Source: Myxococcota bacterium
GTDB taxonomy: Bacteria; Myxococcota_A; UBA9160; UBA4427
Length of the DNA stretch: 64,000 bases
Assembly (NCBI GenBank): GCA_028823175.1
Contig: JAPKBZ010000013.1
Location: 1-64,000 of the forward strand
Direction of reading: 5' to 3'
A program made the translations under genes and the position numbers. Numbering within the stretch: the first letter of the stretch is position 1; the number at the start of each line of letters is the position of its first letter. This document shows, piece after piece, positions 24,859 to 36,136 of this stretch. The notes below the pieces were generated by a model. The model made no database searches and was not told the origin of the DNA. It was given only the letters and a program-made list of their open reading frames with translations.

Positions 24859-25512
24859 TTAGTCTTGGTCGAGCGAGCGGGAGCGACCGCCCGATCGGAG
24901 CGAAAGGCCGAGAAGGCCAATTCCGAGAAGCAGGGCCGTGGAAGGCTCAGGCGTAATGGTCACAGAGGTAGATCCAAAAACCACGTCCATGGGTGTGCTG
25001 GCGGCGCCGAAGCCGTAGAAAGGCCCAGGGTTAAAGGCGCTGGCGAACGAACCGATAGACGCCACGGCGCCAGGTGTGAGGGCCTGCAGGGTAATCTGGC
25101 CAATCGTCTGCAGCCCCACGTAACCGTAGGGCGGCGCAGCACTAAAGAACCCGAATGCGATCTCGAGAGGGGCACTCGCCGACCCATTGCCCGACCCACT
25201 GTTGGGGTTGAGGAGTCCGAAATTCCCCGAAAATGCAGCGTCGAAAGCGAAGGAGACGAACGAAAGAGAGGGGTCGAGGATGATCTCCATGCCACCGCCG
25301 CCCGTCGCTTCGGAAAAGTTCATCACAACATCGACAGAGAACTGATTCCCACTGGCGACACTCCCTGACCCGCAGTTGAGTGAAATCGTGTTCGACGCCG
25401 AAGCCGAACTGGCACCCAGAAGGCAACACATCAGCATGCTGATGAAAGCCAGTGCTGCCGCAGAGGACGTTGACTTTAGTTTTCGCGTGTAGCGCCGACT
25501 GTCTTCAAACAT
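24859..25512 (-). CDS. PEP-CTERM surface protein with a cohesin-like domain
   Basis: A 217-aa exported protein. It has a signal peptide (about 13-40, ending ASSASAS), then a domain of about 140 residues rich in beta strands with cohesin-like spacing (VASGNQFSVDVVM, GGMEIILDPSLSFVSFAF, IGQITLQALTPG, VTI). The C-terminus is a PEP-CTERM sorting signal: PEPSTALLLGIGLLGLSL followed by an Arg-rich end. PEP-CTERM proteins are processed by exosortase and placed at the cell surface. It is divergent from a multicopper oxidase gene whose product ends in dockerin-like repeats. The cohesin call is from pattern only. Confidence 0.72.
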   Translation of the reverse strand: MFEDSRRYTRKLKSTSSAAALAFISMLMCCLLGASSASASNTISLNCGSGSVASGNQFSVDVVMNFSEATGGGGMEIILDPSLSFVSFAFDAAFSGNFGLLNPNSGSGNGSASAPLEIAFGFFSAAPPYGYVGLQTIGQITLQALTPGAVASIGSFASAFNPGPFYGFGAASTPMDVVFGSTSVTITPEPSTALLLGIGLLGLSLRSGGRSRSLDQD

Positions 25513-25590
25513 TAGATGAAATTCCCGTTTCGTGAGTAGGATTGGCTTCCGCCGTAATTAGATTTCAAGAGTATCCGGGATGCTTCCATA

Positions 25591-25605
25591 GCAAGCGCCA
25601 TACCA
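25591..25605 (-). promoter_or_regulatory. Sigma-54 (-24/-12) promoter of the PEP-CTERM gene
   Basis: On the minus strand this reads TGGTAT-GGCGC-TTGC followed by T. The invariant GG and GC are in exact register (10 bp between them), and the consensus TGGCAC-N5-TTGCW is matched at all but two informative bases. The predicted transcript starts near 25580, leaving a leader of about 68 nt before the ATG at 25512. Confidence 0.7.
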
Positions 25606-25756
25606 ACTGTGGCGAACGGGCAGGAGCCGCTTTCACCGGACTCGGAAGCGGGGGGTGTTGCAATTCGCATCGTGAGTGTCGACGGATGCATCACGCGCTT
25701 GTCGTCGCCAGATGGAAAAAGCGATGGGAGCACCGGCAATGGGCGCCACAGAGATT
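25606..25756. promoter_or_regulatory. Candidate enhancer region between the divergent sigma-54 promoters
   Basis: This 151-bp non-coding DNA lies between two outward-facing -24 elements. It contains a nested dyad at 25667-25695 (CGTGA at 25671-25675 with TCACG at 25691-25695, and GCATC with GATGC inside it), a plausible binding site for the NtrC-type regulator. GTGGCG at 25610-25615 and its complement at 25743-25748 frame the region. None of these is proven. Confidence 0.35.
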
Positions 25757-25771
25757 GGGCATAGAACTTGC
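25757..25771 (+). promoter_or_regulatory. Sigma-54 (-24/-12) promoter of the multicopper oxidase operon
   Basis: The sequence GGGCAT-AGAAC-TTGC followed by T has the invariant GG (25758-25759) and GC (25770-25771) in correct register. Only the first and sixth bases of the -24 hexamer differ from the consensus. The predicted start near 25783 gives a leader of about 70 nt before the GTG at 25853, mirroring the promoter of the divergent gene. Confidence 0.7.
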
Positions 25772-25852
25772 TTTTATCGGAAAGATAAGTCTAAATGAAT
25801 TTTTGTATTAGTTCGAAACTGAACGCTACTCCGTGTCCCCCAGGAGAATCTT

Positions 25853-28708
25853 GTGCTGGAAGTTTTCAAGTTTTCATCGCCTTCCCTCTCTCGCTCCCAA
25901 CGCTCTCAACTCAAACGTATTGCTAAACGTATTGCTAAACGTATTGCTAATAGTTGGCGACGACAGGCTCCGTTTCATCTAGAGCTGAAAAAGGGAAACT
26001 TAGACTCGCAGAACGAACAGCGATCACGCTGGGGATTCTCTTGGGTTTCTGCTGCGTTGAACTTGGCCCTTGCTTTGACCCTATTGGCAGGAGCGCTCCC
26101 GGCGTCGGCGAAGAACGGGGTAGACGGCGAGTACGATGTGCCGACCGGAGCGTATCCCAGCCCTCTCTTTGGGGCCGAGCCTTTTACGGTTCCCCTGCTT
26201 CGAATGGAAGAGTTCGGTGGGAACAGTCTGCCCGTAACAGAGTGCGAGGATTGTGAACGGTTTCCGAATCCCGTGAACTGTAGGGAAAACGTTTCCGGGT
26301 ACGACCTTGACCGTTTTCTCGCGCAACGTCTATCACCGATGCCGCGCCGCTCAGCCAATACGCTTGACCCGAATCCGTGGGAAACCCTGATCGAGCATTG
26401 TATTCGACCGATGGCACAGACCGCCGCCGAAGGACGACCACCCGGAGAATGGTACGCCCACCAGCGCTGGGCAGATATGTATCCCGAGCAGTATTTCCAG
26501 ACCGCTACCCGGGGCGCTCGGAAAAACCTGGGCCTGAGAGACGGCGACCAGATGCACGGATACAAGGTAGGGGAGTTTGCTGAGGGTGGTCTCTATGGTA
26601 AACCCAACGGGGTAGGGCCGTCCACCAGTGGAATAGAGGTTCGGCTTCACAGTAATCTGCCGATTCAAGATCCGCACGCCCTCTGGACATTCGACGGCAC
26701 TTTTCCTCCCAAGGTTCTGATGGCTCGTTATGGGGTACCGCTTCTTTTCCGTCACTATAACGGTCTCCCCATTGACGACTCGATGAATTATGGATTCGGA
26801 CGCCATACGCTGAGCACCCACGAGCATAATGGCCACAATCCTTCTGAATCTGATGGCTATACGTCGGCGTTTTTCTTCCCCGGCCAGTTCTTTGATTATC
26901 GCTGGCCGATGGTCCTCGCGGGCCATGACACGATTAACCAGGATGCTTCGGACCCTCGAGCTGCAACGCCCGATGGAAATGGGGGAACTATCCAGATACC
27001 CGGTGATTGGCGCGAGACCATGAGCAGTCACTGGTTTCATGACCACATGCTCGATTACACGGCCCAGAACGTCTACAAGGGCGGCGCGGCGATGATGAAC
27101 TACTACAGCGCTGTCGATCGCGGAAACGAGCAACTGGACTGCCATTATGCCGACCCCGAGAAAAACGTGAACCTCTGCCTGCCGAGCGGTGATGCCCTTG
27201 ACTGGGGCAACCGAGACTACGATGTCAACTTGGAAGTGGCAGACAAGGCATGGGACTCCTCTGGACAACTGTTTTTCAATATTTTCAATCGGGATGGATT
27301 TCTTGGCGATCGCATGACCGTGAATTGGATGTATAAGCCCTACCTCGAGGTTCGAGCCCGGCGCTATCGATTCCGCATTCTGAACGCTTCAGTTTCCCGG
27401 TATATCAAGACTGCCGTTCTGGATGAGGCCGGGAATAGAGTTCCCTTTCACATGGTGGCGAATGACGGAAATATCATGGAGCACGCCGTTCCTTTTGAGG
27501 GAAAGGATTTGCCGATACAGGCCATCGCCGAGCGATACGACATTATTATTGACTTCTCGCAATTCGAGCCCGGTTCAAAGATCTATTTCGTAAACACCGC
27601 AGAGCATGAGGACGGCCGAGGGCCGAGGGACGCTCCGGTCCCCTTGAAGGATATCCTGAATGGTTCTTACGAGAGCCGTGGCCATGGAAATTTTGATGCC
27701 GGCGTTGGAGCCTTTATGGAAATGCGGGTCGTCGGCTATTCGGGGACGGATACGTCCATGGACCCGAAAATCTACGAGCCAGGGCGGTTGAAGATGATTC
27801 CCTTGCCCGGGTTCACTTCTGAGGAACTTGCTGGAGCCCGGCATCGAAGTTTTCGATTTGGACGAAGCTCTACCTCGGATACCCAGCCTTGGACGATCCA
27901 AGTAGACGACGAGCTCGTGGGCACTGGGATGAGTTCGGACAAGATCTCGGCCGCTCCGGATTTGGGCGCGGTGGAGATTTGGCACCTCGAGACTAGGGGC
28001 AACTGGTCACATCCTATTCATATTCATTTCGAGGAAGGGCAAGTCCTCACTCGGGATGGAAAGGAACCGGAGCTCTATGAACGCCTTGCAAGAAAAGACA
28101 CTTTTAGGCTGGGATCTGAGCAGGACTCCAGCAGGAATATTTCGGTTGCCCTCCGTTTCCGCGAGTTCCTCGGGAGCTATATGGAGCATTGTCATAATAC
28201 CCAGCACGAAGACCATGCGATGATGCTGAGATTTGACGCACAGCAATCGGACCAGGTGATTTTGATCCCCACGCCGGTAGCCGAGTGGGACGGCGTCTTC
28301 TATGAAGAGTCCTATCTAGCGGGCAGTGCGAAAACAGGTGATCCGAACCTACCCCAGCCTCCGCCTGGGGTGAGCGAAGACCAGGATGAAGACGGCGTGG
28401 CCGATGTGGCCGACAACTGTCAGCTCATCCCCAATGGACCGCTTGCGTTCGACTGGGGTGGAAACAGTCAACTAGACACCGATGGTGACGGGTTCGGCAA
28501 TCTCTGCGATTCCGACCTGAATAACGATGGCTTCACTAATTTTTCCGATTTTGTGGGTTTTGTCATCGCGTTCTACTCACAGCCCGGTCAACCGACATGG
28601 AATCCCAATGCGGACCTCAATGGCGATGACTTAGTCAACTTTGGAGATTTCTTTTCCTTTGTCGGCGGCTGGATGCGCCCACCCGGGCCGAGCGGATTGT
28701 CTCAGTGA
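25853..28708 (+). CDS. Multicopper oxidase with thrombospondin-3 and dockerin-like C-terminus
   Basis: The product is 951 aa from a GTG with AGGAG 6 nt upstream. A basic pre-region of about 60 residues includes three KRIA repeats; then a hydrophobic export signal follows (about 63-87, ending PASAK). Copper ligands of a bilirubin-oxidase/CotA-like enzyme are complete: HEHNGH (323), HWFHDH (393), HPIHIH (720) and HCHNTQHEDHAMM (779-791) with an axial Met. Residues about 840-885 form a thrombospondin type 3 repeat (DEDGVADVADNC). Two dockerin-type calcium loops follow: DLNNDGFTNFSD (888) and DLNGDDLVNFGD (921). The substrate is unknown. It is coupled by a GTGA overlap to the SCO-cytochrome gene. 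Confidence 0.88.
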   Translation: MLEVFKFSSPSLSRSQRSQLKRIAKRIAKRIANSWRRQAPFHLELKKGNLDSQNEQRSRWGFSWVSAALNLALALTLLAGALPASAKNGVDGEYDVPTGAYPSPLFGAEPFTVPLLRMEEFGGNSLPVTECEDCERFPNPVNCRENVSGYDLDRFLAQRLSPMPRRSANTLDPNPWETLIEHCIRPMAQTAAEGRPPGEWYAHQRWADMYPEQYFQTATRGARKNLGLRDGDQMHGYKVGEFAEGGLYGKPNGVGPSTSGIEVRLHSNLPIQDPHALWTFDGTFPPKVLMARYGVPLLFRHYNGLPIDDSMNYGFGRHTLSTHEHNGHNPSESDGYTSAFFFPGQFFDYRWPMVLAGHDTINQDASDPRAATPDGNGGTIQIPGDWRETMSSHWFHDHMLDYTAQNVYKGGAAMMNYYSAVDRGNEQLDCHYADPEKNVNLCLPSGDALDWGNRDYDVNLEVADKAWDSSGQLFFNIFNRDGFLGDRMTVNWMYKPYLEVRARRYRFRILNASVSRYIKTAVLDEAGNRVPFHMVANDGNIMEHAVPFEGKDLPIQAIAERYDIIIDFSQFEPGSKIYFVNTAEHEDGRGPRDAPVPLKDILNGSYESRGHGNFDAGVGAFMEMRVVGYSGTDTSMDPKIYEPGRLKMIPLPGFTSEELAGARHRSFRFGRSSTSDTQPWTIQVDDELVGTGMSSDKISAAPDLGAVEIWHLETRGNWSHPIHIHFEEGQVLTRDGKEPELYERLARKDTFRLGSEQDSSRNISVALRFREFLGSYMEHCHNTQHEDHAMMLRFDAQQSDQVILIPTPVAEWDGVFYEESYLAGSAKTGDPNLPQPPPGVSEDQDEDGVADVADNCQLIPNGPLAFDWGGNSQLDTDGDGFGNLCDSDLNNDGFTNFSDFVGFVIAFYSQPGQPTWNPNADLNGDDLVNFGDFFSFVGGWMRPPGPSGLSQ
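25913..25948 (+). repeat. Three perfect 12-bp in-frame repeats in the oxidase 5' coding end
   Basis: The unit AAACGTATTGCT occurs three times without a mismatch and encodes KRIA three times (codons 21-32), just before the export signal. Each unit is a whole number of codons, so copy-number change would lengthen or shorten the basic head without a frameshift. Confidence 0.95.
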
Positions 28709-29739
28709 GGCGCTGCAATCAGAGCGAGGACTCGGGGCAGGGTAGCCGGCGAGGGCCCCGCCTTTTTCCGGCCATGGGCTGGAAATCTGTATGCATACTC
28801 GTTGGGTTTGTCTTGAGTTTGGCGGGAGTGAGCTCTGCTGAAAAGGGTAGGCCCTGGGGTGAAGGCTATTTCCCCGATGTCTTGCTTACGACTCATGAGG
28901 GAAAGCAAGTTCGCTTCTACCAGGATCTGCTCAAAGATAAGGTCGTTGCAATCAACTTTATGTTTACTTCGTGCGAGAATGTCTGTCCCGCTGAGACTGC
29001 GCGGCTGAGTCAGGTGGCTTCTCTGCTCGGAGATCGCGTGGGCGAGGACGTACACTTTTATTCGATCTCTATCGACCCGGAGGTGGATACTCCCGAAGCT
29101 CTTGCCCGTTATCGCGAACGGTTTGACGTGGGCGAGGGGTGGACGTTTCTGACTGCTTCGCGTGAGACCAGCGATCTGATTCAGCGAAAGCTGGGCCTGC
29201 TCGTCGAGGAGTTGGATGATCCCAATGACCACGACGCGAGCCTGGTTCTGGGCAACGAGGCGAATGGGCGATGGATTCGACGCTCTCCCTATGATAATCC
29301 GAAGAGCTTGGCGCAGCTCCTGGCGGAATCTCTTCAGAATGGGCGCCGGCCCACGAGGGCTAACCGGACTCTTGCGTCGTATGCGGACGCACCGAGCCGG
29401 TCCAATTGGGGCAAGGGCGAGCGGATCTATCGTAGCCGGTGTGCGGCTTGTCACACGGTCGGTGAAGGCAATGGTCTCGGTCCCGACCTCGCGGGTATCA
29501 CTCAGCGCCGGGAGCGCGAATGGCTGGTTCGTTGGATCGTTGAACCTGATCTGATGATCTCTGAGAAAGACCCCGATGCTCTTGAATTGCTGCAGGCCTG
29601 GGATGATATTCGAATGCCGAATTTTGGGCTCGACCAGGCAGAGGCAGAGGCGATCCTTGGGTTTATCGAGAGATCCTCACCCAGCCCATCGACGGGTTCG
29701 GAGCGCTCGCTCTCCATGCGGGAGTCGGTCGGCCCTTGA
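28705..29739 (+). CDS. SCO1/SenC-like protein fused to cytochrome c
   Basis: A 344-aa fusion from the GTG at 28705; an ATG at 28774 directly before the signal peptide (VCILVGFVLSLAGVSSA) is an alternative. The thioredoxin-fold SCO domain has the copper-binding CENVC (C90, C94) and a downstream His in NDHDASLVLG. The C-terminal c-type cytochrome has CAACH (246-250) and a Met ligand in MPNFGLD. SCO proteins deliver copper or reduce thiols for copper enzymes. Coupling to the oxidase gene suggests that it metallates the multicopper oxidase and passes electrons to or from it in the periplasm. Confidence 0.88.
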   Translation: MRRCNQSEDSGQGSRRGPRLFPAMGWKSVCILVGFVLSLAGVSSAEKGRPWGEGYFPDVLLTTHEGKQVRFYQDLLKDKVVAINFMFTSCENVCPAETARLSQVASLLGDRVGEDVHFYSISIDPEVDTPEALARYRERFDVGEGWTFLTASRETSDLIQRKLGLLVEELDDPNDHDASLVLGNEANGRWIRRSPYDNPKSLAQLLAESLQNGRRPTRANRTLASYADAPSRSNWGKGERIYRSRCAACHTVGEGNGLGPDLAGITQRREREWLVRWIVEPDLMISEKDPDALELLQAWDDIRMPNFGLDQAEAEAILGFIERSSPSPSTGSERSLSMRESVGP

Positions 29740-29901
29740 CGGAGGCTGCCAGTTCTAACCCCGCGAGTTGATCATCCTTTTGCCAGTTGATACTGCTCGA
29801 CCCGAAGCAAAGACGGGGCTGTCGGGCGCGCTTTGGGCTGCTTGGAATTTGGGCTAGGCTTGGTTTTCTTTTGACCGAGTTAGCCACCCAAGGAGATCGT
29901 T

Positions 29902-33383
<3,482 letters not shown>

Positions 33384-33400
33384 CCGGCCCCGCCAGGGGT

Positions 33401-33424
33401 GCCCCGCCCAGGGTTCTTCGGGGC
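33401..33424. terminator. Stem-loop between convergent genes
   Basis: A 6-bp GC stem (33401-33406 with 33419-33424) and 12-nt loop are followed by CTTT. An overlapping alternative stem starts at 33386. It sits between the convergent flavoenzyme and VOC genes. Confidence 0.45.
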
Positions 33425-33435
33425 CTTTGCTGGGG

Positions 33436-33903
33436 CTAGGGCGCGTCCGGTTTTGGCATCTGGAGCAATTCTACGACGTGGCTCCCCGTCTCGGTGGGTG
33501 ATTGGAGGTAGGCGAAAGTGATCTCGGGCGAGTAACGCTGGTGAAAGATCACGCTGAACCCCGCATCTTTCATCGCCTCTATCTTCGTCTCGATATCCTC
33601 AACGTCGAATCGTATGTGGTGAAGACCTTCTCCGTGTTCGAGTAGGTGATCCTTGTGGGGCGGGTGTCCTTCGAGCACGGCGATCAATTCGATTTCGATC
33701 GGGCCGGTATTATTGGTCGCGACGTGGAGCTTGCAGTCAGCCTTTTGGCCCTTGATAGTGCATCCTTTCAGGGGCGCCTCGTAGGACTCAAAGGGGCCGA
33801 ATATCGCTCCGTATGACTCGAGGGCTTGGCTCATGTCGTGGACCACATAAGCAACCTGGGCGATCGGCCCGAGGCCGAATTTCTCGGAAATTGCTGACTG
33901 CAT
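33436..33903 (-). CDS. VOC/glyoxalase-superfamily protein (methylmalonyl-CoA-epimerase-like)
   Basis: A 155-aa protein with two beta-alpha-beta-beta-beta modules of the vicinal-oxygen-chelate fold. It opens with IAQVAYVVHDMSQALESY and later has HHIRFDVEDIETKIEAM and EITFAYLQSP..GSHVVELLQ. Candidate metal ligands are the His in GLHHIRF and the Glu in HVVELLQ; the usual first His after the N-terminal strand is not evident. Substrate unknown; methylmalonyl-CoA epimerase or a dioxygenase-like role are options. Confidence 0.7.
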   Translation of the reverse strand: MQSAISEKFGLGPIAQVAYVVHDMSQALESYGAIFGPFESYEAPLKGCTIKGQKADCKLHVATNNTGPIEIELIAVLEGHPPHKDHLLEHGEGLHHIRFDVEDIETKIEAMKDAGFSVIFHQRYSPEITFAYLQSPTETGSHVVELLQMPKPDAP

Positions 33904-33951
33904 GAAACCTCCGTCTTTTTTGATGCCTCGGACCCTAGCGGAACGACACTA

Positions 33952-35298
33952 TCAAGTCGTGCTACGAGGAGCCTGGGAAAAGAGTTGTCCACCTTCCTTG
34001 CGGATCGGACACCCCCCGAGCATTCCGTCGAGTTCGAGGAGTTCGAGGCCGTCTGGGAAGGTCGAGAGCATGTCCGCTACGGCTTCGCGCCCCTGGGTGT
34101 CGTAGGAATTCAGGGCGCGAGCGACGCGCTGGAGCCGCCAGGCGTGATATGCCGTGACCATTCTCCTCCCCGAACTGCCGCCAATCTGAAAATCCTGGGT
34201 GAGGGCACCTTCGCCGGTCTGGAGGTGTTCGAAGCCGGGGCTGGCAGTGAAGGTCTTGCCCGGAAGCTCCGCACCCGCAACGTGGGCATCACTAGCGATA
34301 TAGGCGCTCAATGTCCGGATGGAATCGCGCAGGACCGGCCACATTTCCTCGAAGAAGATGGCGAGAAGTGGCAGCAGGGTTGCGGGAACCTTATCCGCAT
34401 CTAGCCAGGCGCCTCCATCGCTGGTGGCCGGTCGAGGGACCAGCTTGGAATTTTCGTCCAGGGAGTAGAGTTTTTGGTCGTAGGTCCGAGCGTTGAGTGC
34501 GTTGTTTCCGTTGGTTCTCTCTACCCATTCAGTGACTAGCGGAAAATGAAGCGCCAGGGCGCCGCCGGGGACCGCATCTCGAAACAGGTGGGCGTAGAGT
34601 GGCGCCATTAGGCCAAAATCGCCCAGGGCAGGGAGCCCCCCCAGAGTGAAATCATGGACCGAAAAATGTTCTTCGAGCCGTTTCAGAATCCGCAGGCTGC
34701 TGGCCTCCCAGGCGGATTCGGTATTCGCGTCGCATCCCAGCTGGAGCAGGCCGGCATAGACGCCGCGAGGATCGGTGTGGGGTTGGGAAATTCCAAAGGC
34801 CAATTCGAAAAATTGGCCGGCCGAAGCTCGCCGGGCCTCGCCATCCGCGTTGGGGTTGAGAATAGCGCCCCACTGCTGCTCGTTGAAGCGGAGGTGGCAG
34901 GGCCAATCTCCTTCGAGGGAGAAATGCCATCGTTCCCAGAATCCATGGACGACCATCCACTCGTCCGCCAATAATTCCACGAGATAGCTCGCGAGATCCT
35001 GGCGAGGACGCGAAGGTCCGGGCAGGACAGGGGGGGAGGGATGAGCTGACTCGCAGAAATCAATTATCTCGGCCGTATCCTGGATCCAAGTTCCGTCCGG
35101 TGCTTCGAGCTGGGGCACGGTATTGCTGCCGCTGCGTGGAATGAGCAGGCCCATGATCAGATCCTGGGTCGCGAGTACATCCTCAAAACCCGTCTCAAGG
35201 CCGCCCATCCGTTGCTTGTACCGTAGGTAGCTCCGGGTCTTGCCGGAAAAGTAGCTGTGCTCCCACGAATAGTGGCGATAGTGACCTGGGCCGGGCAT
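33952..35298 (-). CDS. Glutathione-S-transferase-like protein
   Basis: A 448-aa protein with an N-terminal thioredoxin-fold GST domain (HYSWEHSYFSGKTRSYLRYK, then TVPQLEAPDGTWIQDTAEIIDFCE) and a long helical remainder that is about twice the usual GST length. The family is common in organisms that break down aromatic or halogenated compounds, but the substrate cannot be told. It starts with the ATG at 35298. The gene upstream on the same strand is a methyltransferase. Confidence 0.7.
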   Translation of the reverse strand: MPGPGHYRHYSWEHSYFSGKTRSYLRYKQRMGGLETGFEDVLATQDLIMGLLIPRSGSNTVPQLEAPDGTWIQDTAEIIDFCESAHPSPPVLPGPSRPRQDLASYLVELLADEWMVVHGFWERWHFSLEGDWPCHLRFNEQQWGAILNPNADGEARRASAGQFFELAFGISQPHTDPRGVYAGLLQLGCDANTESAWEASSLRILKRLEEHFSVHDFTLGGLPALGDFGLMAPLYAHLFRDAVPGGALALHFPLVTEWVERTNGNNALNARTYDQKLYSLDENSKLVPRPATSDGGAWLDADKVPATLLPLLAIFFEEMWPVLRDSIRTLSAYIASDAHVAGAELPGKTFTASPGFEHLQTGEGALTQDFQIGGSSGRRMVTAYHAWRLQRVARALNSYDTQGREAVADMLSTFPDGLELLELDGMLGGCPIRKEGGQLFSQAPRSTT

Positions 35299-35377
35299 TT
35301 AGGGTTTCCTTATTTGGGCGTTTGGAGAATTGCGGTCTTTAGAGTGGTTGGCTGACGAATTTCGGCTTCCGAGGTGC

Positions 35378-35995
35378 TCAAGTCGAACGAGTTGATTCGT
35401 CCAGCTTTCTCGAGACGGTGGCCAGCCAGGGCTGCTCTTCCCGGGGGCGACCGGCAGGCCTGAAATAGTGTGAAACGAGTTCGAACCCGGCTTCGCGGAC
35501 GAAGCCGCTCCACTGTTCGAGATCATGAAGGTTTCGGTAGCGGCCGCTGTTCCATTCCTCGACGTTCGCTCCGCGTGGGTTCGAGGCAAAGAGGATTCCG
35601 CCCGGTCTCAGAATGTCGTGAAGTTCAACCAAGACCCGGGGAAGTTCGCGGGAGGGGATATGAAAGAGAGAAGCATTGGCAAAAATTCCGTCGAACTCTT
35701 CGGAAGGAAGCTCCAGGGAGAGGAAGTCCTGGTTCCAGACCTCGCAGCCGGAGTGCCTCCGCGCCATGTCGCAGAAGCGACTGCAGCCATCCAGCCCGAT
35801 CGGCTGGTGCCCGAGCGCGGCGAAGGCTGCGAGATCCCGGCCCGGACCGCAGCCCAGATCGAGAACGGTGTGAGGGCCTGCGCCGGGAATAGCCTCCAGA
35901 AGGGCCGAGATATTTTGAGAAACGTCATGGTTCTTGGTGGCTTCCCAGAAGGAGTCTGGACTCGTCTCGTAGTACGCAAGGGTTTGCTTGCTCAT
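35378..35995 (-). CDS. Class I SAM-dependent methyltransferase
   Basis: A 205-aa protein with motif I VLDLGCGPGRDL, motif II GLDGCSRF, and the family block NASLFHIPSRELPRVL. These are typical of small-molecule methyltransferases (Methyltransf_11/25 group). I placed the start at the ATG at 35995 (MSKQTLAYYE); the frame is open to 36031. No substrate is indicated by the neighbours. Confidence 0.85.
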   Translation of the reverse strand: MSKQTLAYYETSPDSFWEATKNHDVSQNISALLEAIPGAGPHTVLDLGCGPGRDLAAFAALGHQPIGLDGCSRFCDMARRHSGCEVWNQDFLSLELPSEEFDGIFANASLFHIPSRELPRVLVELHDILRPGGILFASNPRGANVEEWNSGRYRNLHDLEQWSGFVREAGFELVSHYFRPAGRPREEQPWLATVSRKLDESTRST

Positions 35996-36136
35996 TTCGG
36001 CGGCGCGCGCTCCGCTTGAGGGCCTGTTCATTTCGGTTGCTTGCCTTTGCCCTTTCTGGGCCCTTCCCGGTTTTTTCGGCGGCTTTCGCTTTCCGCGAAA
36101 CGGAGGCTGGAGATTCAGCGGGCCGGACGAAACGCC

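Noticed and set aside
26351-27268. 305-aa minus-strand ORF
   Set aside because: Shadow of the multicopper oxidase gene, whose copper ligands are complete on the plus strand.
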